Shown here piece after piece: positions 16,938 through 27,314 of a stretch of DNA of 64,000 nucleotides (the first letter of the stretch is position 1; each line of letters starts with the position of its first letter). Source of the DNA: Pseudaestuariivita rosea (lineage in GTDB: Bacteria > Pseudomonadota > Alphaproteobacteria > Rhodobacterales > Rhodobacteraceae); assembly GCF_017592335.1 (NCBI RefSeq), contig NZ_JACNMP010000001.1:248001-312000 (forward strand), in the 5' to 3' direction. Below the pieces are notes generated by a model, which saw only the letters and a program-made list of their open reading frames with translations, searched no databases and had not been told where the DNA came from. Made by a program: the position numbers and the translations under genes.

Positions 16938-18446
16938 TCAGCGCAGGCGCTGGCCGTTTGCCAGAACGTGACCTTCGTCGTTGACTTCAACAGTCGATGT
17001 CAGGGTGTCTTCACCTTCGCCCGGAACGGCAAACATACCCATCATCATGCGTGCGCCCATCGCCTGATCTTCGGGCAAAAGACCCATTGAAACAAGCGTG
17101 TCCAGCAAGCCATTGGCACCTTCGAGATTGAAGTTGATCGACCCTAGGGGGCGGGGCATGCCGTCGAATGTTTCCAGATCGGTGTTGTCAAAGGTAAAGG
17201 CACCATCGCCGGTCAGCCGTGCGCCGACAGCCTGAACCAGAAGGTTGTTCAGGTTCACCTCATACAGCTCAACCGGCGTTTCGGCCATCATCATCTCTTG
17301 CGACTGCTCGGGGTCCATGATGTCGAACAGCCAGCTCATCGTGCCTGTCAGATCAAACGCAACGGTCGCCGGATCGCGTGGCAGTGCTTCGCCCGGGTCG
17401 AACATATTCCACAAAAGATCGCTCATGGAAAATTCGCTGAAAGACAGACCCAGTTCGAAATCCGCGGGCTCTTCCGTCTGGGCGACCGGCATTTCGAAGG
17501 CATACCCATAGCTTGCCATGTCCAGTTCGACCGGTATGGGCAGTTCGCTGGACTGGACGTTTACGGCCAGATCCTGGGCTTCGCCTTCGTAGCGCATGGT
17601 GTTGCCGCCCATTTCAAGGCTCATTTGCCCGCCGCCCGACGTCATGCTGCCGGATGCGGTATCGCTGCCTTCCTCAAAGCTGAAAGTGTAGTTTGCGTCA
17701 TCAAACCGGTAGCCGCCATTAATGGTGACATTATCAGCGAACAGTGAATTCGGATCGGCCATATCCAAGTCGTCGGGCATGTTGCTTAGGCCATCCATCA
17801 CCAGATTGTTGATCGTGCCATCGACAATGAACCGGCCCGAACCCTGTGGATCCTGGATATCGACGTCAATCACCGCGGTTTCAGCGGTCACGTCCTGTTC
17901 AACGCGCCGCGTTCCGCCAGGCGTAACCAGATACGTCCCGGATATATCGTTCAGCGTGAAATCAGCGATCAGTTCAAACACATCCTCACCATCGCGAATT
18001 TCGTCAATAGAGAATGTCATGCTGTCGGCGGACAGATCATAGTTCATTTCTTCGGGCGATCCGCTGACCGTCATCAAAAATGCCTGCTGGCCAACGCTCA
18101 TCCGCATTTCGTCGAACTCGGAAAAGGGCGAATTATCGGTGAATGTGATGATGTAGTCGGTGTCCATTGTCACCGAAACAGTGCCGTCGCCCATTTCGCG
18201 CAGGGACATATCGGGAAATCTGATCAGCATTTCGGTCTGATCGTCTGTTGTCGTCGCACTGACGCCTGTCACCCGCAGGGTATCACCGGTGCGGTCTGCT
18301 GATCCCGTGTCGATCGTGTCACCGTATTGAACCAGTGATTTTTGCCAGTCTTCCCAAACCTGATCGGCAGTAATATCGGCTGAAATAGCTGTTGTGCTCA
18401 ATAAAATTGCTGCAGCGCTTAAAGCACTTTTTGATATATGGGTCAT
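16938..18446 (-). CDS. DUF2125 exported protein
   Basis: A 502-residue secreted protein resembling the alphaproteobacterial DUF2125 family. The signal peptide is at about 1-24 (MTHISKSALSAAAILLSTTAISA); the mature part is rich in beta-strand-like, acidic sequence with many short DxTG-type turns. The start is ATG 18446, preceded by GAGAGGATTC; the longer frame to 18521 has no ribosome site. Function is unknown. The repeated strand pattern and the way the protein mentions no catalytic motif suggest a binding or structural role in the envelope. Confidence 0.7.
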   Translation of the reverse strand: MTHISKSALSAAAILLSTTAISADITADQVWEDWQKSLVQYGDTIDTGSADRTGDTLRVTGVSATTTDDQTEMLIRFPDMSLREMGDGTVSVTMDTDYIITFTDNSPFSEFDEMRMSVGQQAFLMTVSGSPEEMNYDLSADSMTFSIDEIRDGEDVFELIADFTLNDISGTYLVTPGGTRRVEQDVTAETAVIDVDIQDPQGSGRFIVDGTINNLVMDGLSNMPDDLDMADPNSLFADNVTINGGYRFDDANYTFSFEEGSDTASGSMTSGGGQMSLEMGGNTMRYEGEAQDLAVNVQSSELPIPVELDMASYGYAFEMPVAQTEEPADFELGLSFSEFSMSDLLWNMFDPGEALPRDPATVAFDLTGTMSWLFDIMDPEQSQEMMMAETPVELYEVNLNNLLVQAVGARLTGDGAFTFDNTDLETFDGMPRPLGSINFNLEGANGLLDTLVSMGLLPEDQAMGARMMMGMFAVPGEGEDTLTSTVEVNDEGHVLANGQRLR

Positions 18447-18574
18447 TTGAATCCTCTCACCCAGAGTAAACACTGGCGCTATTTTCTGCTGACCGACGGG
18501 GAAGTGCAAGGGCCGAAGCATCTGGACGCCGGAAATTGCGCGACATAGAAATATGGACAGAGGGGGCGATCATC

Positions 18575-19324
18575 ATGGATTTAACTGGAAAAACGGTACT
18601 GATCACGGGTGCCAGTCGTGGGATTGGGGCTGAAACGGCGAAAACTTTTGCAAAAGCGGGGGCGAATGTTGCCCTGCTGGCGCGCAGCAGCGACGAAATC
18701 GCGCAGCTGGCAGGTGATATCGGCAGTCAGGCGCTGGCGATCCCATGTGATGTGAGTCGATTTTGGGAGGTCGAGGCCGCGATCAACGCAGCACACAAGG
18801 AATTCGGCAGCCTCGATATTGTGATCAACAACGCCGGTGTGATCGAACCCATCGCGCATATGGCCGACGCTGATCCCGATGCCTGGGGGCAAATTATCGA
18901 TATCAATCTGAAGGGCGTCTTTTACGGAATGCGTGCCGCGTTGCCGGTTATGCTGTCCGCAGGTGCGGGGACGATCCTGACCATTTCATCCGGCGCAGCC
19001 CATGGCCCGGTTGAGGCCTGGAGCCACTATTGCGCATCAAAGGCCGGTGTCGCCATGTTAACCCGCTGTGTTGACAATGAATACGGCGATAAAGGCATCC
19101 GGGCTATGGGTCTGTCCCCCGGAACGGTCGCCACGCAGATGCAGCGTGAAATTAAGGACAGTGGCATCAACCCGGTCAGTCAGTTGGATTGGGACGTGCA
19201 CATCCCCGCCGATTGGCCTGCCAGGGCACTGCTGTGGATGTGTTCGCAAGATGCGGATGAGTTTATCGGCGATGAAATCTCATTGCGTGACGAAGATATC
19301 CGCCGGCGGGTCGGGCTGATATGA
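18575..19324 (+). CDS. Short-chain dehydrogenase/reductase
   Basis: A classical SDR of 249 residues: cofactor loop TGASRGIG at about 12-19, NNAG near residue 88, and the catalytic YCASKAG with tyrosine and lysine near residue 152. The substrate cannot be read from the sequence. Start is ATG 18575 with AGAGGGGG upstream. Its stop overlaps the start of the enoyl-CoA hydratase-like gene (ATGA), so the two are coupled and probably act on related acyl or hydroxy-acyl compounds. Confidence 0.88.
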   Translation: MDLTGKTVLITGASRGIGAETAKTFAKAGANVALLARSSDEIAQLAGDIGSQALAIPCDVSRFWEVEAAINAAHKEFGSLDIVINNAGVIEPIAHMADADPDAWGQIIDINLKGVFYGMRAALPVMLSAGAGTILTISSGAAHGPVEAWSHYCASKAGVAMLTRCVDNEYGDKGIRAMGLSPGTVATQMQREIKDSGINPVSQLDWDVHIPADWPARALLWMCSQDADEFIGDEISLRDEDIRRRVGLI

Positions 19325-19929
19325 TTGATCTTCACGATCATGACGGGCTTTGGATCATCACGCTGAACCGACCGGACAAGGCCAATTCGCTGACCAAGGC
19401 GATGATGGAAGAACTGACCGATATCGCAGATCGCGCGCAGGCGGCCCGCGCTGTGATCATGACCGGCAGTGGCAAGGTTTTCAGCGCAGGCGCCGATCTG
19501 AATGAGGCGCGTGCGGGTCTTGCCACCGATGACGTTTGGGAACGACTGTCCGGCCGTATCGCCGCTTTGCCCTGCCTGACGATTGCGGCTTTGAACGGTA
19601 CGCTTGCTGGGGGTGCCTTTGGTATGGCCCTGGCCTGTGATCTGCGGATTGCCGTGCCTCAGGCCAAGTTTTTCTATCCAGTGATGAAGCTGGGTTTTCT
19701 GCCCCAACCGTCCGATCCGAAACGTATGGCAGCCCTGATTGGTGCGGCGCGGACCAAGTATATTCTGATGGGCGGTCAAAAGATCACGGCTGAACAGGCC
19801 TATCACTTTGGGCTGATCGAACAGATCGTTCAACCTGACGATCTTATGGAAACGGCGAAGACGCTGTGCATCGATGCGCTGGCCGCATCGCCTGACATCC
19901 ATCACGGGATCAAGGCGCTGTGCCGCTAA
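19321..19929 (+). CDS. Short enoyl-CoA hydratase/isomerase-family protein
   Basis: A crotonase-fold protein of 202 residues. The CoA-binding and oxyanion segments are present: GKVFSAGADL near 50-59 and LNGTLAGGAFGMALACDLR near 86-104. The family usually has about 255-265 residues; here the C-terminal helical part that completes the trimer is missing, yet the gene ends cleanly with TAA and is coupled to the SDR upstream. It may be a naturally short lineage or an old truncation. Its stop codon shares bases with the convergent HNH gene's stop. Confidence 0.8.
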   Translation: MIDLHDHDGLWIITLNRPDKANSLTKAMMEELTDIADRAQAARAVIMTGSGKVFSAGADLNEARAGLATDDVWERLSGRIAALPCLTIAALNGTLAGGAFGMALACDLRIAVPQAKFFYPVMKLGFLPQPSDPKRMAALIGAARTKYILMGGQKITAEQAYHFGLIEQIVQPDDLMETAKTLCIDALAASPDIHHGIKALCR

Positions 19930-20222
19930 CGTTTGCGCCGCGTACCGGGGGTTTTCGAATGAAAATCAGGGGGCCGTTTGCTGACCCATTTGATGAATTT
20001 CTCAAGCCGCGGGTGGCTGCGCAGCGCCTCGATCGTATTATAGCTGCGGGCCAATTCAGCCTCGGTCACCGTCGCGTGGATTTCGTTATGACAAATCTGA
20101 TGCAACAAAACGACCGGCCCGCCCTTACCACCTTTCAGCTTTGGGATCAGATGATGCAGGCTTTGCTTGGCGTGCTGTGGGATCGGGCGGTCACACAAGG
20201 GGCAGATCGGCGCGTCTTCCAT
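19926..20222 (-). CDS. Small HNH endonuclease-like protein
   Basis: A 98-residue protein with an HNH fold: a CPLC zinc pair near the N-terminus, LHHLIPKLKGG carrying the two histidines, then ICHNEIHA with the last histidine. A basic tail (TPGTRRKR) could bind DNA. No ribosome site is visible before ATG 20222. It stands alone on the minus strand between two plus-strand genes. Such small HNH proteins occur singly in bacterial chromosomes with unknown roles; nothing nearby suggests restriction, phage or homing. Confidence 0.78.
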   Translation of the reverse strand: MEDAPICPLCDRPIPQHAKQSLHHLIPKLKGGKGGPVVLLHQICHNEIHATVTEAELARSYNTIEALRSHPRLEKFIKWVSKRPPDFHSKTPGTRRKR

Positions 20223-20257
20223 AGTGTCAGGTCTAGCGCATCAGGTGGATTTGCCAA

Positions 20258-21436
20258 GTGACCGACGCATTGGTGATCGGCGCTGGCCCTGCCGGTCTGA
20301 TGGCGGCCGAACAGTTGGCCGAAGCGGGCCACCGGGTGTTGGTGGCCGAGGCAAAGCCGTCTGTCGGGCGAAAATTCCTGATGGCCGGGAAATCCGGGCT
20401 GAACTTGACGAAAGACGAACCGTTATCGCAACTTCTGACGGCATACGGGGAATACGAAGCACCGCTGGACCGTATCATCACAGATTTTGACGCAGCCGCA
20501 GTGCAGGACTGGGCCGACGGCTTGGGTCAAGACATCTTCACCGGGTCATCCCGTCGGGTCTTTCCGAAGGTTATGAAGGCCTCGCCCCTGCTGCGCGCGT
20601 GGCTGGCGCGGCTGGATGATCACGGTGTTCAGATCAGGACGCGCTGGCGGTGGACCGGGTGGGATGGCGATGCCCATATGTTCGACACCCCCGACGGACC
20701 TCAGACCGTACGGCCCGCCACCACGATCTTTGCAATGGGTGGGGCCAGTTGGGCGCGGCTGGGGTCAGATGGCGCCTGGGCGCCGGTTTTTCGGGAAAAC
20801 CATATAAAACTGACCCCGTTTCAGCCGATCAATATGGGCCTGACTGTCGATTGGAGCCACCACATGGCGCCCCACTTCGGCCAACCGATAAAACCGCTGA
20901 TCCTTAAAGCCGGAAACCAGCAATTGCGCGCAGAATGCACCATATCGCGTACGGGGCTAGAGGGTGGCGGTATCTATGCCGTATCGAAGCCGGTGCGCGA
21001 CGGCGCCCCGCTTTATTTCGATCTGGCCCCGGACCTAAGCGAAGAGGATATCCAAAAGCGGCTGCAAACTTCGCCCAAAACCAGCCTGACAAACCGATTG
21101 CGCAAGGCGCTTAGGCTTTCGCCCGCGAAAACGGCCTTGCTGATGGAATTCGGCCGCCCCTTACCCGCTGATCCGGCGTCGCTGATCAAGAACCTACCCA
21201 TCAAACACGCGGGGCCCCGACCGATGGACGAGGCGATATCGACCTCGGGCGGGGTCAGTTGGGATGCATTGGACGAAAATCTGATGTTAAAGGTGCGGCC
21301 CGGCACATTCTGCGCAGGCGAAATGATCGATTGGGATGCACCAACGGGCGGCTATCTGATCACGGCCTGCCTGGCCACCGGACGACGCGCGGGTCAAAGC
21401 GCTGCACGGTGGCTTCAAAACGCTTCCCGGTCATAG
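20258..21436 (+). CDS. HI0933-family FAD flavoprotein
   Basis: A 392-residue FAD/NAD(P)-binding protein of the HI0933/YhiN family. It starts with the dinucleotide motif VIGAGPAGLMAAEQ, followed by GRKFLMAGKSGLNLT, and ends with the family's CAGEMIDWDAPTGGYL. Bacterial members are mostly unstudied flavoproteins; one subgroup reduces bile-acid intermediates. Start is GTG 20258 with AGGTGGA upstream. Its last 22 bases overlap the convergent lipoprotein gene. Confidence 0.85.
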   Translation: MTDALVIGAGPAGLMAAEQLAEAGHRVLVAEAKPSVGRKFLMAGKSGLNLTKDEPLSQLLTAYGEYEAPLDRIITDFDAAAVQDWADGLGQDIFTGSSRRVFPKVMKASPLLRAWLARLDDHGVQIRTRWRWTGWDGDAHMFDTPDGPQTVRPATTIFAMGGASWARLGSDGAWAPVFRENHIKLTPFQPINMGLTVDWSHHMAPHFGQPIKPLILKAGNQQLRAECTISRTGLEGGGIYAVSKPVRDGAPLYFDLAPDLSEEDIQKRLQTSPKTSLTNRLRKALRLSPAKTALLMEFGRPLPADPASLIKNLPIKHAGPRPMDEAISTSGGVSWDALDENLMLKVRPGTFCAGEMIDWDAPTGGYLITACLATGRRAGQSAARWLQNASRS

Positions 21437-21786
21437 AAAAAACACTGATACTGCGTTTCGGCATCCTGCACGACCTGTTCGGCAAAGATCGCGGCATCCT
21501 GTTCTGCCGTTTCCAGATCCAGATCACCGTTTTCAACCGCTTGTGCCGCATATTCCGTCGCAAAGGTTGTCAGGCTGGTGTCAACAAATTCATGCGCTGA
21601 GGCTGCGCGCTGTTCGGTTTCTTCGCTATCTGCGCCCACCTCACATTTATATCGCATTACAGCCGTGCCATCGGCCGTCTCAAATTCAAAGCTTTGCCGT
21701 TCTGGAAATGCTGTTGCAATGGGATCGGGGGCTTCGCATGCAGCCAAAACGAAAATCAGTCCAACCGATCCCAGGAATACGCGCAT
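21415..21786 (-). CDS. Small lipoprotein of unknown function
   Basis: A 123-residue protein with a clear lipoprotein signal: MRVFLGSVGLIFVLAAC, with the lipobox LAAC. The mature part has three further cysteines, two probably bonded, and a charged helical middle. Start is ATG 21786, 7 bases after AGGAGGG. It lies on the same strand as holA and lptE, just downstream of holA. No family is recognised. Confidence 0.7.
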   Translation of the reverse strand: MRVFLGSVGLIFVLAACEAPDPIATAFPERQSFEFETADGTAVMRYKCEVGADSEETEQRAASAHEFVDTSLTTFATEYAAQAVENGDLDLETAEQDAAIFAEQVVQDAETQYQCFFYDREAF

Positions 21787-21882
21787 CAAACCCTCCTAAA
21801 CACACAATCCATGGTGGCAGAGCGTGTCCGAAAAGCAAGGGGTTGTGTTTGTTTTAACACCGGGTGTCACTGGACTGCCGCG

Positions 21883-22905
21883 CTATCGTCGGCCCAGCAT
21901 CGACAAACGGATCAGGGCCCTTTCCATCAAAGCCATTTGCGGTGCCTGCGCGGTGGAGCGCAGCTGCAGATCGGTGTCGGTCAGAATACCAAGTGCCTGT
22001 TCCAGTTTGAACATGCCCCAGGACTGTGCCTGTCGCAGCATCCGATCCCGTCGCGGCCCAAAAACGGGGGGTCGTGCCTTGGCAATACCGGACCCTGGCC
22101 CGCCTGGATCTGAGGTGGCGGCGTGTAACGTCCGAAAATGCCGTGTTGCCGCGATACACAACCCGACGGGCTGCGCCCCTTGCGCCTCAAGCCTCAGCAA
22201 AAGCGGCCCGATCTCAGATGTGCGTGCTTCGGCGACAATATGCAGGATGTCATCCATATCCGCCTCGGTCGAGGCGGGCGCACAGGTTGTGATATCGTCC
22301 GAATTGACCGGGGACGTGTCGTTCAGTTTATAAAGCGCCAGCTTTTCGATGGTCTGACGAAAATCGCCGGGATCAAGCACGCGGGACAGGTCCGTCAGGT
22401 CCGCCATGGCCTGACTATCGATATTGTCCAGACCCGCCTTGGCCAATATACCTTCGATTTCAGCCCGCGATGGCGGGTCGTCGTAAATGCCCACTGCATA
22501 GGCATTTGTATGACCTTCAAACAGTTTGCGTAAGCTGGATCGTGCAGGCAGTTGCCCGGCTGTAACAATGACCTGCGCATCGCCTGCCTGCCAATCTTCC
22601 AACGCCGCTGCGATTGTCTTGCTTAGCCCATCGCCCGCCTCTTCCACAAAGGCCACACGCGGGCCGGGGAAAAAACCCTGTGCCTTGATGGCATCCGACA
22701 GCATCGCAGGGTCCTTGCGCAGATCGGCGGCCGCGATGCGGGTCAGGCGCATTTCTTCTTCGCCCTGGGGGCCGATCAGGGCTGCGATGATCTCTTGCCG
22801 CTTCAAAGCGACCCGCATGGCATCAGCGCCGTAGATCAATAGCCCGGTCTTATTCGGATCGGGCTTGCCAAAATAGGAAGTTGCATCGCGGGCCGAAAGC
22901 TTCAT
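21883..22905 (-). CDS. holA: DNA polymerase III delta subunit
   Basis: The clamp-loader subunit that opens the beta clamp. The 340-residue protein has the expected order: an N-terminal AAA-like domain without Walker motifs (TGLLIYGADAMRVALKRQEI), a middle segment and the C-terminal collar domain (LIRLSMLGRR end). It follows lptE after 2 bases, and lptE overlaps leuS, giving a leuS-lptE-holA unit as in many proteobacteria. Confidence 0.9.
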   Translation of the reverse strand: MKLSARDATSYFGKPDPNKTGLLIYGADAMRVALKRQEIIAALIGPQGEEEMRLTRIAAADLRKDPAMLSDAIKAQGFFPGPRVAFVEEAGDGLSKTIAAALEDWQAGDAQVIVTAGQLPARSSLRKLFEGHTNAYAVGIYDDPPSRAEIEGILAKAGLDNIDSQAMADLTDLSRVLDPGDFRQTIEKLALYKLNDTSPVNSDDITTCAPASTEADMDDILHIVAEARTSEIGPLLLRLEAQGAQPVGLCIAATRHFRTLHAATSDPGGPGSGIAKARPPVFGPRRDRMLRQAQSWGMFKLEQALGILTDTDLQLRSTAQAPQMALMERALIRLSMLGRR

Positions 22906-22907
22906 CG

Positions 22908-23390
22908 TCAGAAATCGTTGGACGCAGCGATCAACTGGCTGACGACCTGATCGGCCATCGCCGTCATCAGTCGTTCATAGGCGTCGCGTTCGGCTGCCTG
23001 GGTTGCCACGGTCGTGCCCGTGGTGGAATAACTGGTAAAATTCATCACATCGCCATCTGTCAGCAGTGCACCAGTTGCGACATCGCTTAGGGCATATTGA
23101 ATGCGGCCCGAAATGTTGAACCGTGTCGTCGATTGATCGGATGTCACCGCTACACCGGTTTCGTCGGTTTCGATCGTATAGCTTAGCATGTAGGCCGCAG
23201 ATTGCGGGCGACCCAGGCGGTCTTCCAACTGACTGACAAAATCAAAGGCTGCTCGTGTTGTGGGTTCTTCAAAACTGATACGGCCGCGCAGCTTGGTCGC
23301 TTCGCCCGCGGGTCCATATACCGGCGCGAAGCCGCAGCCGGACAAAGCCGCTAAGCCACCTAAAACGAAAAGCCGTCTAGAGAACAACAT
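22908..23390 (-). CDS. lptE: LPS-assembly lipoprotein LptE
   Basis: Outer-membrane lipoprotein that plugs LptD and helps insert lipopolysaccharide. The 160-residue protein has a lipoprotein signal ([13 protein letters not shown], lipobox LSGC at about 16-19), then [10 protein letters not shown], typical of alphaproteobacterial LptE. It overlaps the end of leuS by 14 bases and precedes holA by 2. Confidence 0.88.
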   Translation of the reverse strand: MLFSRRLFVLGGLAALSGCGFAPVYGPAGEATKLRGRISFEEPTTRAAFDFVSQLEDRLGRPQSAAYMLSYTIETDETGVAVTSDQSTTRFNISGRIQYALSDVATGALLTDGDVMNFTSYSTTGTTVATQAAERDAYERLMTAMADQVVSQLIAASNDF

Positions 23391-25926
23391 TTACGATCCG
23401 CCCCGGCACAACGATCAGTTTCTTGGGTTTGCCCCCGTCCAGTGCGCGCATAACTGCAGCATCGGCCAGGGCCAGTTTTTCGACCTCATCTTTCGGCAAA
23501 TCCTTGGCCACAGTAATTTCTGACCGCCGTTTGCCGTTGATCTGGATGGGCAGCGTCACGGTGTCTTCGACCAGCATGGCTTCATCAAACTGGGGCCAGG
23601 GTGCATTGGCGATCAGCCCTTCGCCGCCCAGCATCGACCAGATTTCTTCGGATAAATGCGGTGTCATGGGCGACATCAGTTGCGCCAGAACCTTGGCTGC
23701 CTGCCGTTTGGTGTCGGCACCCGCCTTCGATTTCTGCAGGGTGTTGGTAAAGGCGTAAAGCTTGGCGATGGCGGCGTTGAAGCCGAAGGATTCGACCCCC
23801 TGCGTCACATCGAAAATCGCCTTGTGCATCGCGCGCAGCAACTCGTCATCACCGGTGCCATCACCCGTTGCCTTGGCAATATCTTCAGCAATGCGCCACA
23901 CGCGCGACAAGTGCTTGTACGTCGCCTCGGCCCCCGAGGCCGTCCATTCCACATCCCGCTCGGGCGGGCTGTCTGACAGCACAAACCACCGCGCCGTATC
24001 TGCGCCGTAGGTGGCGATGATATCTTCGGGATCGACCACGTTCTTCTTGGACTTCGACATCTTGATGATCGGGCCGATTTCAACCGGTGTTCCGTCGGCC
24101 AACTGGGGGCCGCTGTCCCCATGCACGATCTCATGCGGAAAGTGCCAGACCCGCACATCGTTGCGTTCGCGGTGCGGCGTTGAATAGGTTTCATGCGTCA
24201 CCATGCCCTGAGTGAACAGCGCATCAAACGGCTCAATAGCCTTCTTCGGCAAATGACCCGTGATCTGCATCGCCCGTGCGAAAAAGCGGGAATAAAGCAG
24301 GTGCAAAATCGCGTGTTCAATCCCGCCGATATACTGATCAACATTCATCCAGTATGCGGCATCGTCCTGATCGACCGGCACATCGGCGTGGGGCGAGGTG
24401 AAACGTGCAAAATACCAGGAACTGTCGACGAATGTGTCCATCGTATCGGTTTCGCGCTTGGCCGGTTTCCCGCACGCCGGGCAAATGCAATCGCGCCATG
24501 TCGGATGCCGATCCAGCGGGTTGCCGGGGATGTCGAAGCTAACGTCATCGGGCAGCGCGATCGGTAGGTTTTCTTTCTTCTCAGGCACAATGCCGCAATC
24601 GTCACAATGCACAACGGGGATGGGGCAACCCCAATAGCGCTGGCGGCTTAACCCCCAGTCGCGCAGGCGGTATTTGACGACGCTGGTGCCTAGGCCTTTC
24701 GCCTCGAACCAATCGATGGTGGCATCGATCCCCTCTTGGCTCGTTGCCTCTCCTACGCCAGCGAAATGGTCGACATAGACGACCTTTTCCGTCTTCACGG
24801 GCACCAACGCGTCATTCTCAACCTCAACCTCGTGACCCGGCATGTAGAACGCGTTACGAACAGGCAGGTTGTATTTGCGGGCGAAATCCAGATCGCGCTG
24901 GTCATGTGCCGGGCAGCCAAAAACAGCGCCTGTACCGTAATCCATCAGGACAAAATTACCAACCCAGACGGGCAGCTCGATATCATCATAGACCGGATGC
25001 CGAACGGTTAAGCCGGTATCGAGGCCTTTCTTTTCGGCCTTTTCCATTGCCGCTTCGGTCGTGTCCATCTTGCGCGTTTCTGCGATGAAATCGGCCAATG
25101 CGGCGTCATCCTTGGCCAGGGCGCGAGACAGCGGATGTTCGGGCGAGATCGCGATAAAGCTTGCTCCGCGCATTGTATCAGGCCGGGTCGAATAGCAGAC
25201 AATTGGATCGCCGCCATCCACGCGCTGGAAGGAAATCTCGATCCCCCGCGATTTGCCGATCCAGTTGGCCTGCATCAGCTTCACCTTGGCGGGCCAGTTA
25301 TCCAGGCTGTCGATCGCGTCCAGCAGTTCTTCGGAATAATCACTGATCCGGAAGAACCACTGTGTCAGCTCGCGCCGTTCGACCTCGACACCCGACCGCC
25401 AGCCCTTGCCGTCGATCACCTGCTCATTGGCCAGAACGGTCATATCGACGGGGTCCCAGTTCACAACCGCGTTCTTGCGATAGATCAGCCCGGCGTCCAG
25501 CATATCGATGAACAGCGCCTGCTGCTGGCCATAGTATTCCGGATCACAGGTCGCAAAACTGCGGGACCAGTCGATGGCAAAGCCCAGGGGCTTCATCTGT
25601 TCGGTCATGATCCTGATGTTTTCATAGGTCCAGGTCTTGGGATGCCCACCGCTTTCCATCGCGGCGTTTTCCGCAGGCATCCCAAAGGCGTCAAACCCCA
25701 TCGGATGCAGCACATTGAAACCGTTGGCCAGCTTGTACCGCGCGATCACGTCGCCCATCGTATAGTTGCGCGTGTGTCCGATATGGATACGCCCGGATGG
25801 ATAGGGAAACATCTCAAGCACGTAATACTTCGGTTTATCCGTGCTGCGCACAGCATTGAATGTTTCGGCCTTATCCCAGGCCGCCTGCCATTTCTTTTCG
25901 ATCTTAGCCGCGTCGTAACCCGACAT
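23377..25926 (-). CDS. leuS: Leucyl-tRNA synthetase
   Basis: Class I synthetase of 849 residues. The HIGH signature reads IHIGH at 47-51 and KMSKSKKN lies near residue 620. An editing CP1 domain (with the TTRPDT-like CYSTRPDTM) fits between. The length is normal for bacteria. It is the first gene of leuS-lptE-holA. Upstream the usual alphaproteobacterial neighbour, the DUF3576 gene, is present but separated by an oppositely oriented glycosyltransferase gene. Confidence 0.95.
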   Translation of the reverse strand: MSGYDAAKIEKKWQAAWDKAETFNAVRSTDKPKYYVLEMFPYPSGRIHIGHTRNYTMGDVIARYKLANGFNVLHPMGFDAFGMPAENAAMESGGHPKTWTYENIRIMTEQMKPLGFAIDWSRSFATCDPEYYGQQQALFIDMLDAGLIYRKNAVVNWDPVDMTVLANEQVIDGKGWRSGVEVERRELTQWFFRISDYSEELLDAIDSLDNWPAKVKLMQANWIGKSRGIEISFQRVDGGDPIVCYSTRPDTMRGASFIAISPEHPLSRALAKDDAALADFIAETRKMDTTEAAMEKAEKKGLDTGLTVRHPVYDDIELPVWVGNFVLMDYGTGAVFGCPAHDQRDLDFARKYNLPVRNAFYMPGHEVEVENDALVPVKTEKVVYVDHFAGVGEATSQEGIDATIDWFEAKGLGTSVVKYRLRDWGLSRQRYWGCPIPVVHCDDCGIVPEKKENLPIALPDDVSFDIPGNPLDRHPTWRDCICPACGKPAKRETDTMDTFVDSSWYFARFTSPHADVPVDQDDAAYWMNVDQYIGGIEHAILHLLYSRFFARAMQITGHLPKKAIEPFDALFTQGMVTHETYSTPHRERNDVRVWHFPHEIVHGDSGPQLADGTPVEIGPIIKMSKSKKNVVDPEDIIATYGADTARWFVLSDSPPERDVEWTASGAEATYKHLSRVWRIAEDIAKATGDGTGDDELLRAMHKAIFDVTQGVESFGFNAAIAKLYAFTNTLQKSKAGADTKRQAAKVLAQLMSPMTPHLSEEIWSMLGGEGLIANAPWPQFDEAMLVEDTVTLPIQINGKRRSEITVAKDLPKDEVEKLALADAAVMRALDGGKPKKLIVVPGRIVNVVL

Positions 25927-26084
25927 CTGTATTCCCCGGTCTGAACCGCGCCAGCGGTATTACATTTAGCATGGGTGATAAGGCGCACAGCGGGCATGGT
26001 CCAGAGGATGTTCAAAAAACTGGTTTTCTTGCGCTGAAAGACGCGTCACAACAGCACCTGTCCACCAAAACTGTGCAGGCCCGT

Positions 26085-27314
26085 ATGAATATCCTTTTCA
26101 TCCACCAGAATTTTCCGGGTCAGTTCAAACATCTGGCCCCCGCGCTGGCGGCGCAAGGGCATCGCGTTGTCGCCCTGACCTGCCGGTTCAAGGAACGCAA
26201 ACAGTGGCGCGGCGTCGATATCCTGCCCTATCCGCTGCAGAAACGATTTCAGACATCTGAACATCCCTGGCTGATCGATTTTGAGACCAAGATCATCCGG
26301 GCCGAGGCCTGCTATCGCGCGGCGCTGCAAGTGAAAGAGGCCGGGTTCACCCCCGACATCATCGTCAGCCACCCCGGGTGGGGTGAAAGCCTATACCTGC
26401 CACGTGTTTGGCCCAACGCCCGTGTGGGGATTTTTTGTGAACTTTATTACGATACGACCGACCAGACGAATTACTTCGACCCTGAATTTCAGGACCCCGT
26501 GACGACCGATGCGATGTGCCGTCTGGATATGAAAAACCTTAGCACAAAGTTGCATTTCGAATTTGCCAAGGCCGGCATCACACCCACCCAGTTTCAGTTT
26601 CAGACCTTCCCCAAGCAGTTTCAGGATCGCATTTCGGTCATTCATGACGGCATTGACACAAATGACGTGCGCCCCGATCCGGATGTCGTCTTTCGGGTGC
26701 CGGATGGCCCGACCCTGACCCGCCAGAACGAAGTCATCACCTTTATCAACCGCAATTTTGAGCCGATGCGGGGTTATCACATCTTTATGCGCGCTTTGCC
26801 GGAACTGCTGCGCGCCCGCCCCAACGCGCATGTGCTGATGGTGGGCGGTGACAGTGTCAGCTATTCAAAAGCGCCCGATGGAGGCAAAAGCTGGAAGCAG
26901 ATGTTCATTGATGAGGTCCGCGCGCAGATCAGCGACAACGATTGGGCGCGTGTGCATTTTCTGGGGCGGGTCGATTATCCGGTTTTCAAGAAATTCCTGC
27001 AGGTCTCGACCGTCCATGTCTATCTGACCTACCCCTTCGTCCTGAGTTGGAGCCTGCTGGAAGCGATGAGCGCCGAATGCGCCATCATTGGCAGCGACAC
27101 CAGCCCTGTCCGGGAACTAATCAGAAATGATGAAATCGGCATTCTGGTCGATTTCTTTGCCAAGGATCAGCTGGTTCAGGATATTAGCGCCTTGCTAGAT
27201 GATTCTGACAAACGCGCTGTCCTTGGGCGGGCGGCGCGGCAGCATATCGTGGAAAACTACGATCTACAGACAAAGTGCCTGCCGCAACAGCTGGACTGGG
27301 TGCATAGCCTTTAA
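26085..27314 (+). CDS. Family 4-type glycosyltransferase
   Basis: A 409-residue GT-B glycosyltransferase. The N-terminus MNILFIHQNFPGQFKHLAPAL is typical of GT4 exopolysaccharide enzymes, and the donor-binding segment VHVYLTYPFVLSWSLLEAMS with E-x7-E spacing is near residues 330-350. It would transfer a sugar from a nucleotide donor on the cytoplasmic face. Start is ATG 26085 with a weak ribosome site. It stands alone, opposite in direction to leuS and DUF3576, so it looks inserted between them. Sugar and acceptor are unknown. Confidence 0.85.
   Translation: MNILFIHQNFPGQFKHLAPALAAQGHRVVALTCRFKERKQWRGVDILPYPLQKRFQTSEHPWLIDFETKIIRAEACYRAALQVKEAGFTPDIIVSHPGWGESLYLPRVWPNARVGIFCELYYDTTDQTNYFDPEFQDPVTTDAMCRLDMKNLSTKLHFEFAKAGITPTQFQFQTFPKQFQDRISVIHDGIDTNDVRPDPDVVFRVPDGPTLTRQNEVITFINRNFEPMRGYHIFMRALPELLRARPNAHVLMVGGDSVSYSKAPDGGKSWKQMFIDEVRAQISDNDWARVHFLGRVDYPVFKKFLQVSTVHVYLTYPFVLSWSLLEAMSAECAIIGSDTSPVRELIRNDEIGILVDFFAKDQLVQDISALLDDSDKRAVLGRAARQHIVENYDLQTKCLPQQLDWVHSL

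Noticed and set aside
25135-25944. Open frame of 269 codons on the plus strand
   Set aside because: Antisense to leuS, a certain gene; no ribosome site.
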